The notes: a model not told the origin generated them from the letters alone. DNA of 64,000 nucleotides from Aquimarina algicola (GCF_006443095.1 NZ_VFWZ01000002.1:124001-188000); one strand, 5' to 3'; shown: positions 24,759 to 33,513, counted from the stretch's first letter. Numbers and translations: made by a program.

Positions 24759-26000
24759 CTAAATTCTTGTTATTAGTTTATGAGTATTAAAATCTGAGTG
24801 TGTTTTTTGATTCCTTATCAAATCAGTTAAATCTTGATGCCATGATTTGTCTCTCCACATACCCACAAATTGAGGGCCGCAAAAGTTACTTGTTGAAATA
24901 CCAACCCACCTGCCTGTTTTAACAGCCTCTCGAGTTCCTAGATCACATAATTCTTTTACCCAATCCCAATCCAAAAGAGGCCAGTCTTTATAATCAACTA
25001 CACCCCAACACTCTGTTGTTACTAGAGGTTTGTTCACTTTTTTGGACCATTCTGCTGCATATTCGATTTGGCTCAACAACTGGTCTTTCCAATAATTCTC
25101 TTTTTGGCGATAAAGTTTTTCTCCTTTTAAAGCAAGATTATCATAACCTTCATACGTAAATCGTTCGTATTGGTAACCCACTTCTTTATAAAATTCTCCT
25201 CCATTTCCGTTAACCATCCATATATGTGGTTCAAGAAAATCAAGCATAGAGATATCCCCACGTGTCAAGGTCTCTTTGGTAACTTCTCCGGTAAACGAGA
25301 ACGTATAGGGCAGCTTTGGATACTTATCTTTCAAAACAGCAATGGATTCACGCATCCATCGTGCAGACTCTTGAGTATCCCACCAACCTAAATCAGTTTT
25401 GTAGGGCGTCCAAACTTCCAAGGGCCATTCATTACTCAAGTCAACATAAAGGATTTGATCCATCAGATCGTGATCTTTGACTAGATCTAAAACAGAAAGC
25501 CAAACCATCCCCAATTTTTGAGGGGTAGTAATTACATTGAAAGATTTATTTTTATCCTCACGCCACCAAGAAGATAATCCAAGTTTTACATTGAATTTTT
25601 TACACTTTTTGATAAAATCAATGAAATGAGGTTGGAGTCGGACTTTAGTTATTGCAGGACTGCCCCAATCTTGGGTGTCCCAATGTGGATTGATCAAGAA
25701 CTCTTTTTGCAGATCGTTATAAATAAGGTGCGGAAAAGCATCGATGCGTATCGCATTATATCCTCGTTCTACTAATTCGGCAAGAGCAGTATCCCAGTCT
25801 TCATAGCCTGCACCAGGCCAACGACGCTCAAGCCAACTAAACTCCCACATGGTAATGGCAAAAGTTTCTTTTTGAATACCAGAATTAGGTACAGAGGCCG
25901 TTGCATGTTGAGTATTGCCTAACAATAAAGAACCTAATCCGGCTACCGTTGATTTTTTTATAAAATCTCTTCTGTTTTTTGATGTATCCATATTTTTCAT
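24759..26000 (-). CDS. Cellulase-like glycoside hydrolase with Tat signal
   Basis: The protein has 413 residues from ATG 26000; a GTG at 26030 lies in repeat A4 and is rejected. The N-terminus KNRRDFIKKSTVAGLGSLLL is a Tat-type signal (RRDFIKK). The rest is a TIM-barrel pattern rich in Trp: LVERGYNAIRIDAFPH, VDLSNEWPLEVWTPY (NEW, likely acid/base Glu) and LVTTECWGVVD (ECW, likely nucleophile Glu). It resembles the cellulase-like GH5-clan family PF12876. It probably acts on an oligosaccharide in the periplasm. It is monocistronic, without a SusCD pair nearby. Confidence 0.78.
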   Translation of the reverse strand: MKNMDTSKNRRDFIKKSTVAGLGSLLLGNTQHATASVPNSGIQKETFAITMWEFSWLERRWPGAGYEDWDTALAELVERGYNAIRIDAFPHLIYNDLQKEFLINPHWDTQDWGSPAITKVRLQPHFIDFIKKCKKFNVKLGLSSWWREDKNKSFNVITTPQKLGMVWLSVLDLVKDHDLMDQILYVDLSNEWPLEVWTPYKTDLGWWDTQESARWMRESIAVLKDKYPKLPYTFSFTGEVTKETLTRGDISMLDFLEPHIWMVNGNGGEFYKEVGYQYERFTYEGYDNLALKGEKLYRQKENYWKDQLLSQIEYAAEWSKKVNKPLVTTECWGVVDYKDWPLLDWDWVKELCDLGTREAVKTGRWVGISTSNFCGPQFVGMWRDKSWHQDLTDLIRNQKTHSDFNTHKLITRI

Positions 26001-26011
26001 TAATCTAGTAT

Positions 26012-26116
26012 AACAACAATACACACGCACCTACATCCAAATAAACACGTGTGCGAATTTACAATTGTTGAGTTTTAGCTATATATAAAAATACGAGAAT
26101 CAATTGATTGGTCGCT
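26012..26116. repeat. Intergenic repeat family A, copy 4
   Basis: This is the clearest hairpin of the family. On the minus strand CAACAAT pairs with ATTGTTG (outer arms) and CACACG with CGTGTG (inner arms), separated by an asymmetric bulge. It lies just upstream of the glycoside hydrolase start. Confidence 0.82.
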
Positions 26117-26156
26117 TTTCTGCTATTAGCACATGTATCTTGTTGTAAACTGCCTT

Positions 26157-26867
26157 TTAGTAATTTATTGTTGCTTCTCTTATTCCTGCAATTACTTTAT
26201 TTGGATTACAAGAATTTAATCCGGCACCCCAACTAGAATTAAATTCTATAACAAACCACCCATCTACTTGATTATATCCTAAGTCAATAACATATGTTTT
26301 AGGCAAATCAATTGTGAGCTTTTGTAAAAAGTCCACTAAAAATTCTTTTGCAAGATGTAGATCACAATTCCCCTCATAAATTGCAAGATCAAGTATTTCA
26401 TTATTTAATATAAATGCACGGACTTCACCTTCAATCTCTATGATATTAGATTTTATGACTTGTTCGTTTTGTTCAATACCTCTTATTTCTTTAGTAAAGC
26501 TTTTGAAATCACTGTAAATACCTGATTTAAATGTCTTAGGTTTGACTGGTTTGATAAAGATTGGAAAATCAGTTTCTTTAATTTTAGAAATTTCCAGAAT
26601 CTGAATCTTACGTTTGATCCATTTAAAATCTAATGTACTAATTAACTCATCTTTAGGTTCGATCAATTTTAATCCAAGTACCTGAGCCAAAACAAGACTA
26701 AAAGTATCAATCCCGTATATCGTTAATCTTTTTTTAGCATCAATTTTTGGAGACTCCCAAAACTTTCCGATTCGTTTAACATCACCGCCATTCTTGATCC
26801 AGCTATCTGCAATCGAATTCCTTTCAACATCGTCTTTGTCAGGAATTAATAAGATTTCGTTCTCCAT
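26157..26867 (-). CDS. ATP-grasp protein (R2K clade)
   Basis: The protein has 236 residues. It has the short, divergent ATP-grasp layout of the R2K clade: FPIFIKPVKPKTFKSGIYSD (Lys-containing nucleotide strand), IIEIEGEVRAFILNNEILDL (E-x-R), and YVIDLGYNQVDGWFVIEFNS (Asp and the terminal E-x-N metal ligands). The clade is known from phage and conflict systems and from peptide-tagging loci. The partner substrate cannot be seen here. It is monocistronic between repeats A4 and A5. Confidence 0.75.
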   Translation of the reverse strand: MENEILLIPDKDDVERNSIADSWIKNGGDVKRIGKFWESPKIDAKKRLTIYGIDTFSLVLAQVLGLKLIEPKDELISTLDFKWIKRKIQILEISKIKETDFPIFIKPVKPKTFKSGIYSDFKSFTKEIRGIEQNEQVIKSNIIEIEGEVRAFILNNEILDLAIYEGNCDLHLAKEFLVDFLQKLTIDLPKTYVIDLGYNQVDGWFVIEFNSSWGAGLNSCNPNKVIAGIREATINY

Positions 26868-26892
26868 TTAAGCTAGATATTTATTTTGGTTA

Positions 26893-27001
26893 CTGCCGGC
26901 ACCAATACACATGCATCAATAATCAAATAAGCATATACATATATTTACAATTGCCCGTATTAGGTTGTATGTAAAAATACAAGAATCAATGGATTAATCA
27001 A
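26893..27001. repeat. Intergenic repeat family A, copy 5
   Basis: Together with the following 130 bases it matches A6 plus the 3' end of the gene at 32388 almost continuously (26940-27134 against 32265-32456). This shows a segmental duplication rather than two independent repeat insertions. Confidence 0.8.
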
Positions 27002-27065
27002 CGATTAGTTATACCTACGTATAGGCATTACTATGTCTTTGATTTTTGAATAGCAAATAATCTCG

Positions 27066-27134
27066 TTAAAGTTCTACAAGATAATTTAATCGATAATAGC
27101 AATCTTCTGTTAATACTTTTAAGGTTTCGCCATC
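27066..27134 (-). pseudogene. Duplicated 3' fragment of the gene at 32388-32690
   Basis: On the minus strand the frame reads DGETLKVLTEDCYYRLNYLV and EL before a stop. The intact protein ends NGETLKVLAEDCYYRLKYLV and EL. Upstream of the match the frame closes within ten codons. The match includes the downstream flank and repeat A5. The remaining bases to 27224 hold nothing I can identify. Confidence 0.85.
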
Positions 27135-27224
27135 ATTGGAGAAACATTTTTTCCAACTTTAAATCTCATGAATTTATGTTCTTTGAATGTATAATAAATA
27201 CACTATATGAATTATTACAACCAT

Positions 27225-28664
27225 TTACTTTATCAACTCTTTTGAACGATCAAATTCTAGTACGCATTCTTTTAAGTTTTCAAAATCCATATCATAACAA
27301 TAATGAATCCCATTTAAGTTAAAATAGCGGATAAATTTATATCTGTCGTATTCAAAATACATATAACCAGAATTATCATGTTCAATTAATTTATAACTCG
27401 AAGTTGATTTATAAATATTGGAATCAATAAATTTGTTAACAATTTCCTTAATACTACAGCTTGTATTTTGATCTTTTAAAACATTTAAGACACCATTAGC
27501 TTTATCATCTATTTGGTCGAATTCTACATATAAAGTATCTTTTATTTGATATTGAATAAGATCTTCATCATAGATATCGAAACTAAGGTCGTTACACAAA
27601 TTAACACTATAGTATTCTTCGGATTTTTCTTTTATTATCTCATATTTCGAAGGAAAATTTATGCTTAGATCTTTGCTAACCTTCAAAGCACTTGTATTAC
27701 TTCGATTATTTTCAGCTCTTATTTCTTCTAGTATTGGTAAATACTCTTCGTTGTATGCAATTTCTTTTTTTGAATTTACTTCTTTCAGTACATATTCATT
27801 CAATGTACCATCTAAAGATTTTATTTGCTCTAGACGATTTTGCAAAGCTTTAATTTCATTATCATACTCAGATATACTCTTGTATGGATAATCATAGCGA
27901 GTTCCATTTAACATTTCTATCTTGCTTGGTGTAATTTTTACGTACAAGTCAAAATCACTTAAATTTTTAATTGGAGATTCAGCTTGTTCTAACTGTTTTA
28001 CCAGGCGTTTGCTTCTTCTGGTTAATAGTGCTAGAGTGGTTGATAATGTAGGGAAATAGTCATCTTTTCCTTTTGAAATTCCAGAAAGATTAGAGCGTCC
28101 CAAGCCTACATGTTCGATAATTCGGTTTTGAGAAATTGAATAAATTTTAATGTCAAACATAAATGAAGTTATTCCTGTTAGATCACCCTTATTTTGAATT
28201 TTAATTTTAAGAGAGGGGTCATCTGATTTATATTTCTGTATATAAACTTCGGTAGGTTTAAAATCATTAAGAATAGTAATTATTGAATCAGAATTTTTGC
28301 GATTCAATTGTAATTCAGAAATTTCGATCTGAATCTTTTCTATTTCCTTTTCATTTTCTTTTTTCAGAAAATCTTCGGCAAATCTTACTAATTCTTTGTA
28401 AGTTTTATTATCGAGAGCATCAAGTGTTATTTTGTTGATAGGCGTATCCCAATATTTACCATAATTCTCTTTTTTCTCCAACTTAGAATACGAATCAACG
28501 ACATGTAGTGCAATTTCTAATTTTTTTTGCTTATCAGTTGGTAAGCCTCTTAAAACTTGCGCTTTAGATATTTTAAATTGTTCTTCTGAAGTACCATTAA
28601 GTTTGACCTTACAGCCGATAAAGCTAAATACTATGAGAAAGAAAAAACAAGTTTTAAGTTTCAT
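27225..28664 (-). CDS. Large lipoprotein with coiled-coil segments, unknown function
   Basis: The protein has 479 residues. A lipoprotein signal with lipobox FIGC (Cys at 18) is followed by helices with heptad-like charge (ENEKEIEKIQIEISELQLNR; EYDNEIKALQNRLEQIKSLD) and beta-rich stretches. The C-terminal 130 residues contain three Cys (NLCNDLSF, TSCSIKEI, IHYCYDMDF). No family is recognised. It is probably outer-membrane anchored, facing the periplasm. It is monocistronic. Confidence 0.62.
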   Translation of the reverse strand: MKLKTCFFFLIVFSFIGCKVKLNGTSEEQFKISKAQVLRGLPTDKQKKLEIALHVVDSYSKLEKKENYGKYWDTPINKITLDALDNKTYKELVRFAEDFLKKENEKEIEKIQIEISELQLNRKNSDSIITILNDFKPTEVYIQKYKSDDPSLKIKIQNKGDLTGITSFMFDIKIYSISQNRIIEHVGLGRSNLSGISKGKDDYFPTLSTTLALLTRRSKRLVKQLEQAESPIKNLSDFDLYVKITPSKIEMLNGTRYDYPYKSISEYDNEIKALQNRLEQIKSLDGTLNEYVLKEVNSKKEIAYNEEYLPILEEIRAENNRSNTSALKVSKDLSINFPSKYEIIKEKSEEYYSVNLCNDLSFDIYDEDLIQYQIKDTLYVEFDQIDDKANGVLNVLKDQNTSCSIKEIVNKFIDSNIYKSTSSYKLIEHDNSGYMYFEYDRYKFIRYFNLNGIHYCYDMDFENLKECVLEFDRSKELIK

Positions 28665-28726
28665 ATTCTTAATGTTTATTAGCGTGTTTGCTTTTCAAAG
28701 GGAGCATATTCGATACAAACAAATTG

Positions 28727-28969
28727 TTAACCATTTTTTATTATTTCGATATTGTTACAACTCGAACACCACCAATATTCTTTTTCTTTGTCTTTTAATT
28801 TTGTTTCAGACTTCTTTCCACATTTTCTACAATTCCGTTCATCTGATTCATTTTCTAACGCTTCATAGTTACATTGATAACAACCCCAAACTGTTAAATT
28901 TAATTTTTCATCATCTACGAACCAAGTAAATGAATTGTTTTGACATTTTGGGCAAAGTTGTATTGCCAT
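28727..28969 (-). CDS. Double zinc-ribbon protein
   Basis: The protein has 80 residues with four CxxC knuckles: CPKC (6-9), CYQC (30-33), CRKC (47-50) and CSSC (68-71). These form two zinc ribbons joined by an acidic linker. No enzymatic domain is attached. Such proteins bind zinc and often contact nucleic acid or a partner. It lies 18 bases before a small membrane protein gene upstream on the same strand, so the two may be one operon. Confidence 0.7.
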   Translation of the reverse strand: MAIQLCPKCQNNSFTWFVDDEKLNLTVWGCYQCNYEALENESDERNCRKCGKKSETKLKDKEKEYWWCSSCNNIEIIKNG

Positions 28970-28988
28970 TTATTGTTCTATAATTTGA

Positions 28989-29270
28989 TTAAAAATTAGT
29001 TAATTGACCAATAATAAAGGCAAAAGCAATGAGACCTAGATCTAATAATATACCTTTTTTGATTGACCATTTTGATGTATATACTTTGTTACCAATAAAA
29101 ATTCCAATTAGCCCAATCAAAACCAAACAGAATAAAATTAAATCAGGAATCTTATATGAGAAAAGTATCATAGTAAAATGATACTGGTAAAACAAATTAA
29201 TGTACATCCAAACAATATAAATATTGAATAAAATAATAATCAATCCGATTACCTTATTGAATTTTATCAT
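28989..29270 (-). CDS. Small three-helix membrane protein
   Basis: The protein has 93 residues, almost entirely hydrophobic, with predicted helices at about 6-28, 42-62 and 72-90 separated by short charged turns (GNKVYTSKWSIKKG). The family is not recognised. It ends 18 bases upstream of the zinc-ribbon gene; co-transcription is likely. Confidence 0.58.
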   Translation of the reverse strand: MIKFNKVIGLIIILFNIYIVWMYINLFYQYHFTMILFSYKIPDLILFCLVLIGLIGIFIGNKVYTSKWSIKKGILLDLGLIAFAFIIGQLTNF

Positions 29271-29329
29271 TCTTAAATTTAATTCTTAATTGCATCAAAG
29301 CTAAATATATGAATCGAAATAAGGTAAAT

Positions 29330-29394
29330 ATTACTCTGTTTTTCGGTTTTTCTGAGCATTGCACCTTACCAAAAATACAACGACCATTTGATAG
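29330..29394. repeat. Intergenic repeat family C, copy 1
   Basis: This matches 30196-30262 over about 60 bases. Shared blocks are CTGTTTTTCG, TTTTTCTGAGCATTGCACC, TTACCAAAAATACAA and ACCATTYGAT. It lies between two minus-strand genes. Confidence 0.8.
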
Positions 29395-29426
29395 ATCACC
29401 TATTTACTATGACATCATATATAGTA

Positions 29427-30146
29427 TTATTTGCTGTTTTCATTCCATATTAATTTTTCGGAGTCTAAGAAGTCAAATTCCGACTTTACTAGTTTTACTT
29501 TTCCTTTCTCTTTAAGATAATCTAACGTTTGAATTAATTTAGGAGTATTATCTATATAAATAGAACTTATAGATTTAAACTCATTTGTGGTTTGCATAAA
29601 ATATTGGAAAAACCATAAATCTATTACTCCATAAAAACCATTATATTTGAGATTAATATCAACAATTTGCCCTGATTTAGAGTTAGAGAAACAAATATCT
29701 CCACCGTGAAATCGATAACTCCAATTTTCTGATAATTGATTTTTATCTTGTTCTATTTGCCCTTTTATTTTTGCAAATGATTTATTTGTATCAGTAAAAC
29801 TATAGTTATATTTTTCCTCAAATCTCTTTATTAATCTTTCTGAAATTAATCTGTAGCTTTTGATTGCTTCTTCTAATCGTTCCGAAATTTTTTTTACTTC
29901 ATTTTCAGAGAAAAGATTATAGAGATTATAAAATTTCAAGTCTTTAAATTCTCCTTTTTGAATCTCAACATTCAATAAATCTTCAATATTTCTTATTTGT
30001 CTTTTTAAATTTCTAATAAAAAGAAAATTGAATTTAGAATTGTAATCTATTCTAATTCTGTCATTTCTACTTAATTCTTCTTTAATTGTTTCTAAAGAAG
30101 GTATTTCTCTCGTTCTACTGCAGAATATTTTTTTCAATTCTTTCAT
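29427..30146 (-). CDS. Hypothetical protein with helical N-terminus and immunity-like C-terminal domain
   Basis: The protein has 239 residues. The first 130 residues are helical and basic. The C-terminal 110 contain WSYRFHGGDICFSNSKSGQI, VDINLKYNGFYGVIDLWFFQ and a closing helix. The HGGDI...DINLKYNG pattern recalls DUF6896-type domains found near polymorphic toxins, but I hold this with low certainty. No signal peptide is present. It is monocistronic between the two family C repeats. Confidence 0.58.
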   Translation of the reverse strand: MKELKKIFCSRTREIPSLETIKEELSRNDRIRIDYNSKFNFLFIRNLKRQIRNIEDLLNVEIQKGEFKDLKFYNLYNLFSENEVKKISERLEEAIKSYRLISERLIKRFEEKYNYSFTDTNKSFAKIKGQIEQDKNQLSENWSYRFHGGDICFSNSKSGQIVDINLKYNGFYGVIDLWFFQYFMQTTNEFKSISSIYIDNTPKLIQTLDYLKEKGKVKLVKSEFDFLDSEKLIWNENSK

Positions 30147-30159
30147 TATTGGAATTGCA

Positions 30160-30262
30160 CATAACGTTTAATATATATGTCGTAGCAGAACAAATTGTCA
30201 CCCTGTTTTTCGATTTTTCTGAGCATTGCACCTTACCAAAAATACAATAACCATTCGATTTG
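30160..30262. repeat. Intergenic repeat family C, copy 2 (related to family B)
   Basis: The second half matches C1. The first half (TTTAATATATATGTCGTAGC, AGAACAAATTGTCACCCT) is a diverged form of family B, which links the two families. It begins with CATAACGTT. Confidence 0.7.
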
Positions 30263-30300
30263 ATTACTTAGACTCTATTAGTAAATACATCTTGTCATCA

Positions 30301-30750
30301 TTATTTTTTTAAATTCAGAAGACGTATCATTATATGCCAGAAACCATAGTAATCATGCTTTTTATTTAACCAAACATCTATTGAATTCCCATTAAGATAA
30401 TTTATAGTTAATATTTCATATTCAAACTTTCGAAGCATCCTATCAGGTTGATTTTGTTTTGCTTTTTCGAATTCAGATTTTGGAACTTTAAATCCTTTAA
30501 TTTGTTCAATTCTAATTAAGCTCAGTGTATCACTTTTAACAGCAAGTTTTTTAGTTCCTACTATTAACCAATTACCATTTTTATGTCCATATTTAACTAT
30601 TGGAATTCCAAATTCAGATTGATCAATACTCCTTTCGAATTCCTTTTTAAAATTACTGGATAAATCATCATATAAAAATGAATAATCTGTAGGTATTCCA
30701 TACTTAATGGCTTTCTCACTTACATTTTTTTTGATTTCTAAGTCCGTCAT
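30301..30750 (-). CDS. Hypothetical protein, 149 aa
   Basis: The protein has no signal or membrane segment. The middle part is beta-rich (EFGIPIVKYGHKNGNWLIVG; KKLAVKSDTLSLIRIEQIKG), and the C-terminus is aromatic (KHDYYGFWHIMIRLL). The size, charge and location fit an immunity-type protein, but no family is recognised. It is monocistronic. Confidence 0.58.
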   Translation of the reverse strand: MTDLEIKKNVSEKAIKYGIPTDYSFLYDDLSSNFKKEFERSIDQSEFGIPIVKYGHKNGNWLIVGTKKLAVKSDTLSLIRIEQIKGFKVPKSEFEKAKQNQPDRMLRKFEYEILTINYLNGNSIDVWLNKKHDYYGFWHIMIRLLNLKK

Positions 30751-30806
30751 ATTTATTCATAATAATGCTTAGTTATGAGTAGTTGCGTGTTTTAGCACTT
30801 AACCTT

Positions 30807-31187
30807 TCAAGGTACGTAAACCAGTTTTACATCAGTTATATATTTTCCCTCAACTTCTCTTACCTCTGCATTAAGTGTTAAATCACTAAGGCCTTCATTT
30901 TTTGTGAACAGATCAATCAGAATATTCCAATAGTTTCCATAGTAGATATATATTGAAGTGTCCCATGTTGCTTCAGGCAGTTCAGTCAATTCTTCTCCAT
31001 AATCCTCAATATATTCCTTTATTTGGTTGGCTGTATTTTCTGAAATAGGATTAACATTTGTTATTGGCGTACTAAGCCGATAATCTTTTTCTACAAAAGC
31101 ATTCACAATATTTTTAAAAGTAGAGCGCCACACATGAGGTATAGCCCCTTCCTCTTCTTCATTCTTTTCAACGGTTATCTCATTCAT
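30807..31187 (-). CDS. Hypothetical protein, DUF7668-like
   Basis: The protein has 126 residues and is acidic. Its pattern includes WRSTFKNIVNAFVEKDYRLS, NTANQIKEYIEDYGEELTEL, WDTSIYIYYGNYWNILIDLF and TDVKLVYVP. It resembles the DUF7668 family of small stand-alone proteins; the assignment is tentative. Its start lies 14 bases from the end of a short upstream frame (31202-31303) that may be translated with it. Confidence 0.6.
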   Translation of the reverse strand: MNEITVEKNEEEEGAIPHVWRSTFKNIVNAFVEKDYRLSTPITNVNPISENTANQIKEYIEDYGEELTELPEATWDTSIYIYYGNYWNILIDLFTKNEGLSDLTLNAEVREVEGKYITDVKLVYVP

Positions 31188-31201
31188 TGCATGTATATTT
31201 A

Positions 31202-31303
31202 TTATTTGTAATCATCAAAGTCAATGACTTCCTTTTCAAAATTTATATTTCCATTCAGAATTGAGTCTATTTCAGTAATTATAATTTCATTGTCTTTTGA
31301 CAT
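31202..31303 (-). CDS. Short acidic open frame, 33 codons
   Basis: ATG at 31303 and TAA at 31202-31204; the product begins MSKDNEIIITEIDSILNGNI and ends DFDDYK. It lies 14 bases before the gene at 30807-31187 on the same strand. It could be a small leading cistron or the stub of a longer gene. There is no family match and support is weak. Confidence 0.3.
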   Translation of the reverse strand: MSKDNEIIITEIDSILNGNINFEKEVIDFDDYK

Positions 31304-31386
31304 GATAAAAACAAAACCCAAGAGTCAATCGATATTAAAAATGTCCCCAAGTCGATACGATTACATATATAATGCTAAACAATGTT

Positions 31387-32199
31387 TTAATTGTATTCAA
31401 TTTTTCTCTCCCAAACACAATCTAATCTATTATTAGAATACCTTTTTCTAGTAACCCAGTTATTGTTTTCATCATATTCATAAGAAAACGAATTCCAATG
31501 TTTTTGACTTCCATCTTTGTCAAACCAATATTCGGAGATTACATTATTATTTTTATCATATTCAGAAACGAATTTCGTATACTCTCCGTTAGATCTAGTC
31601 AAGTCAGACTTTATTTCGTTACCCATATTATCATACTTAAAAGTTCTAACATCCTCAATCGAACCGTCAGGCTTAAAATCTATTTCTTCTATAAGTTGAT
31701 TTTTTGAGTTGTATTTACTTGTAATCTTAAAAGTTTTATTAGAAGAAGTAATGGTTAGCGAGATTGATAATAGATTACCATTCGAGTCATATTCATTGCT
31801 TTCTGTTGAAGTCAGTTCATTATTTTTGTTATACGATTTATACTGTACAATATTTCCATAATTGTCAAATTTTGTATTTGTATAACTTTTTAAGTTCCCC
31901 TCACAACTATATGCTGTTTTTTTAATCAGCTTACCTTGTTTATTTTTTTCCAGTTTTACTTTTTCATAATATAAGCTATCTTCTACGTATACATAATCCC
32001 AATATTCAATTAATTCTCCATCATTATCATAAAAACTTTTTCGATCAAGGCTCTTTCTAGTCAATTCGCCACTTTCTTTTACACAATATGAAGCCTCAGT
32101 TATAGTTTTGAAAGTCCTTTTTTTTGAAATTATACAAGTTTCTGTAGATGAATAGAAGGACATAAGTCCTAGTATAATTGTGCTAATTAAAATTTTCAT
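31387..32199 (-). CDS. Secreted protein with YD/RHS-like degenerate repeats
   Basis: The protein has 270 residues from ATG 32199; an in-frame TTG at 32244 lies in repeat A6 and is rejected. The signal peptide MKILISTIILGLMSFYSSTE is followed by about eight repeats of 20-24 residues with the motif Y-D/N-x-x-G/N-N (KFDNYGNIVQYKSYNKNNEL; EYDSNGNLLSIS; KYDNMGNEIKSD; EYDENNNWVTRK). This is a small beta-repeat protein, like the toxin_15/YD-repeat-like exported proteins of Bacteroidota, without an RHS core or toxin domain. Confidence 0.68.
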   Translation of the reverse strand: MKILISTIILGLMSFYSSTETCIISKKRTFKTITEASYCVKESGELTRKSLDRKSFYDNDGELIEYWDYVYVEDSLYYEKVKLEKNKQGKLIKKTAYSCEGNLKSYTNTKFDNYGNIVQYKSYNKNNELTSTESNEYDSNGNLLSISLTITSSNKTFKITSKYNSKNQLIEEIDFKPDGSIEDVRTFKYDNMGNEIKSDLTRSNGEYTKFVSEYDKNNNVISEYWFDKDGSQKHWNSFSYEYDENNNWVTRKRYSNNRLDCVWERKIEYN

Positions 32200-32219
32200 A
32201 TTCTTAATGTTTACTAAAA

Positions 32220-32322
32220 ACAATATACCCACACCGATAATCAAATAAACATATATACGCGTTTACAATTGTTGAGTTAGTTTTAGCTATTTGTAAAAAT
32301 ACAAGAATCAATGGATTAATCA
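32220..32322. repeat. Intergenic repeat family A, copy 6
   Basis: It shares AATCAAATAAACATATA, TTTACAATTG and ACAAGAATCAATGGATTAAT with A5. With the following sequence up to 32456 it is the source or sister of the duplicated segment at 26940-27134. Confidence 0.8.
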
Positions 32323-32387
32323 ACGATTAGTTATACCTACATAAAGGTATTAATATACCTTTGATTTTTGAATAGCAAATGATCTTG

Positions 32388-32690
32388 TTAAAGTTCTACA
32401 AGATATTTTAATCGATAATAGCAATCTTCTGCTAATACTTTTAAGGTTTCGCCATTAGAAGTAATCTCATAATTGATTGCCATACTCATAAACGAAGCAT
32501 ATGTTTCTGATAAGTAATCGTTCCTTTTTTCATGAGAGATATCCATTAACTGATATATGATCTCTAAGATTTCTAAATGATGCATACTAGATGATGATAA
32601 CCCTAATTGCTCTAACCCATATATCAATTGGCAATGTTTAAGGTCTTGTTGTATCAAATCAATAATTAATTGCTCGTTTTGTTTATACAT
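32388..32690 (-). CDS. Small helical protein divergent from an XRE regulator
   Basis: The protein has 100 residues, all-helical, with no signal. It begins MYKQNEQLIIDLIQQDLKHC and ends YYRLKYLVEL. The family is not recognised. It is transcribed divergently from the XRE regulator gene at 32757, with 66 bases and a palindrome between them, so the regulator probably controls it. A 3' fragment of the same gene is duplicated at 27066-27134. Confidence 0.62.
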   Translation of the reverse strand: MYKQNEQLIIDLIQQDLKHCQLIYGLEQLGLSSSSMHHLEILEIIYQLMDISHEKRNDYLSETYASFMSMAINYEITSNGETLKVLAEDCYYRLKYLVEL

Positions 32691-32733
32691 GCGCTTGGTT
32701 TTTAGGTTTTAGTATTGATTCATCACAACACTT

Positions 32734-32782
32734 GTTCGTAATACCGAACACAAGATATGGATAATTTATCGAAATTCGGTAT
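32734..32782. promoter_or_regulatory. Candidate operator of the XRE regulator
   Basis: GTTCG (32734-32738) and CGAAC (32745-32749) form a palindrome in the divergent intergenic region. ATACCGAA (32741-32748) recurs inverted as TTCGGTAT (32775-32782) inside the first codons of the regulator gene. Confidence 0.4.
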
Positions 32783-33005
32783 AGTGAACAGGAAAGAAGA
32801 GAAATATTTTCAAAAACTAGGTGCTAGAATCAAGCAATTAAGAGAAGAAAGGGAGATTGACCAAAAGTCCTTTGCTTTTGATTGTGAGATTGGTCGAACT
32901 CAATTATACATGATCGAAAAAGGTAGAACAAATCCTCGTTTGCTTACGCTTATGAAAATCGCTGATGGTTTGGAAATTTCTATTGCTGAACTTCTTAAAA
33001 ATTAA
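32757..33005 (+). CDS. XRE-family HTH regulator
   Basis: The protein has 82 residues. The HTH spans about 20-75: LGARIKQLREEREIDQKSFA, then FDCEIGRTQLYMIEKGRTNP, then LMKIADGLEISIAELL. It is a single-domain regulator of the restriction-modification controller or phage-repressor type. It is the only plus-strand gene in the first 35 kb. It is probably autoregulated through the palindromes at 32734-32782, and divergent from an unknown 100-residue protein. Confidence 0.85.
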   Translation: MDNLSKFGIVNRKEEKYFQKLGARIKQLREEREIDQKSFAFDCEIGRTQLYMIEKGRTNPRLLTLMKIADGLEISIAELLKN

Positions 33006-33013
33006 TGAATACT

Positions 33014-33040
33014 ATTCACACGTATTACTCTATTGTGAAT
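33014..33040. terminator. Possible bidirectional terminator between converging genes
   Basis: ATTCACA (33014-33020) pairs with TGTGAAT (33034-33040), between the stops of the XRE gene and the gene at 33055. The stem is short and T-runs are weak. Confidence 0.4.
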
Positions 33041-33054
33041 TTCTAAAAAGTTTA

Positions 33055-33501
33055 TTATTCATCGTTTTTTTGATATTTATATTGTGTGTTAAATAAATCA
33101 TTTTTATTTTTTAGCAGTAGTTCTTTATTGTCAACTCTAACTATTATATACTTTCGGTTTCCCATTGTCAATATCGAGTCACTTATTTTAAAAGTTGAAT
33201 TAGATTCATCTCCCATTTGAATGACAAGTAATGAATTATCAGGTTTAAAAATCAAAGTTATTTCAGGCACAGTCTCTACATCAGAATCAGTCCCTCCAAT
33301 TGAAAGTTTATCAATATCATCGGGAAATGAGTCTGATTCTGCAATCAAAGTCCACTTTCCGATTAATTTATCCTTTACATCAGATTGAGCCAAACAGGAA
33401 TTGAATCCAAAAACTAAGGTTAGAAGCAATAACAACCTCTTTAAGTTATTTATTACCAACAAATTCATAGTTTGAATAATATTCGTTAAGACTTTTGTCA
33501 T
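33055..33501 (-). CDS. Lipocalin-like exported protein
   Basis: The protein has 148 residues from ATG 33501; ATG 33468 (MNLLVINNLKRLLLLLTLVF) gives a better placed signal and is equally likely. A Cys in FGFNSCLAQ could be a lipobox. The domain starts KDKLIGKWTLIAESDS, continues EITLIFKPDNSLLVIQMGDE, and ends in a strand pair. This is the usual pattern of short lipocalin-like proteins of Bacteroidota, whose ligands are unknown. It follows the gene at 33514 by 12 bases, so the two are probably co-transcribed. Confidence 0.66.
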   Translation of the reverse strand: MTKVLTNIIQTMNLLVINNLKRLLLLLTLVFGFNSCLAQSDVKDKLIGKWTLIAESDSFPDDIDKLSIGGTDSDVETVPEITLIFKPDNSLLVIQMGDESNSTFKISDSILTMGNRKYIIVRVDNKELLLKNKNDLFNTQYKYQKNDE

Positions 33502-33513
33502 AAACAGTTTTAT

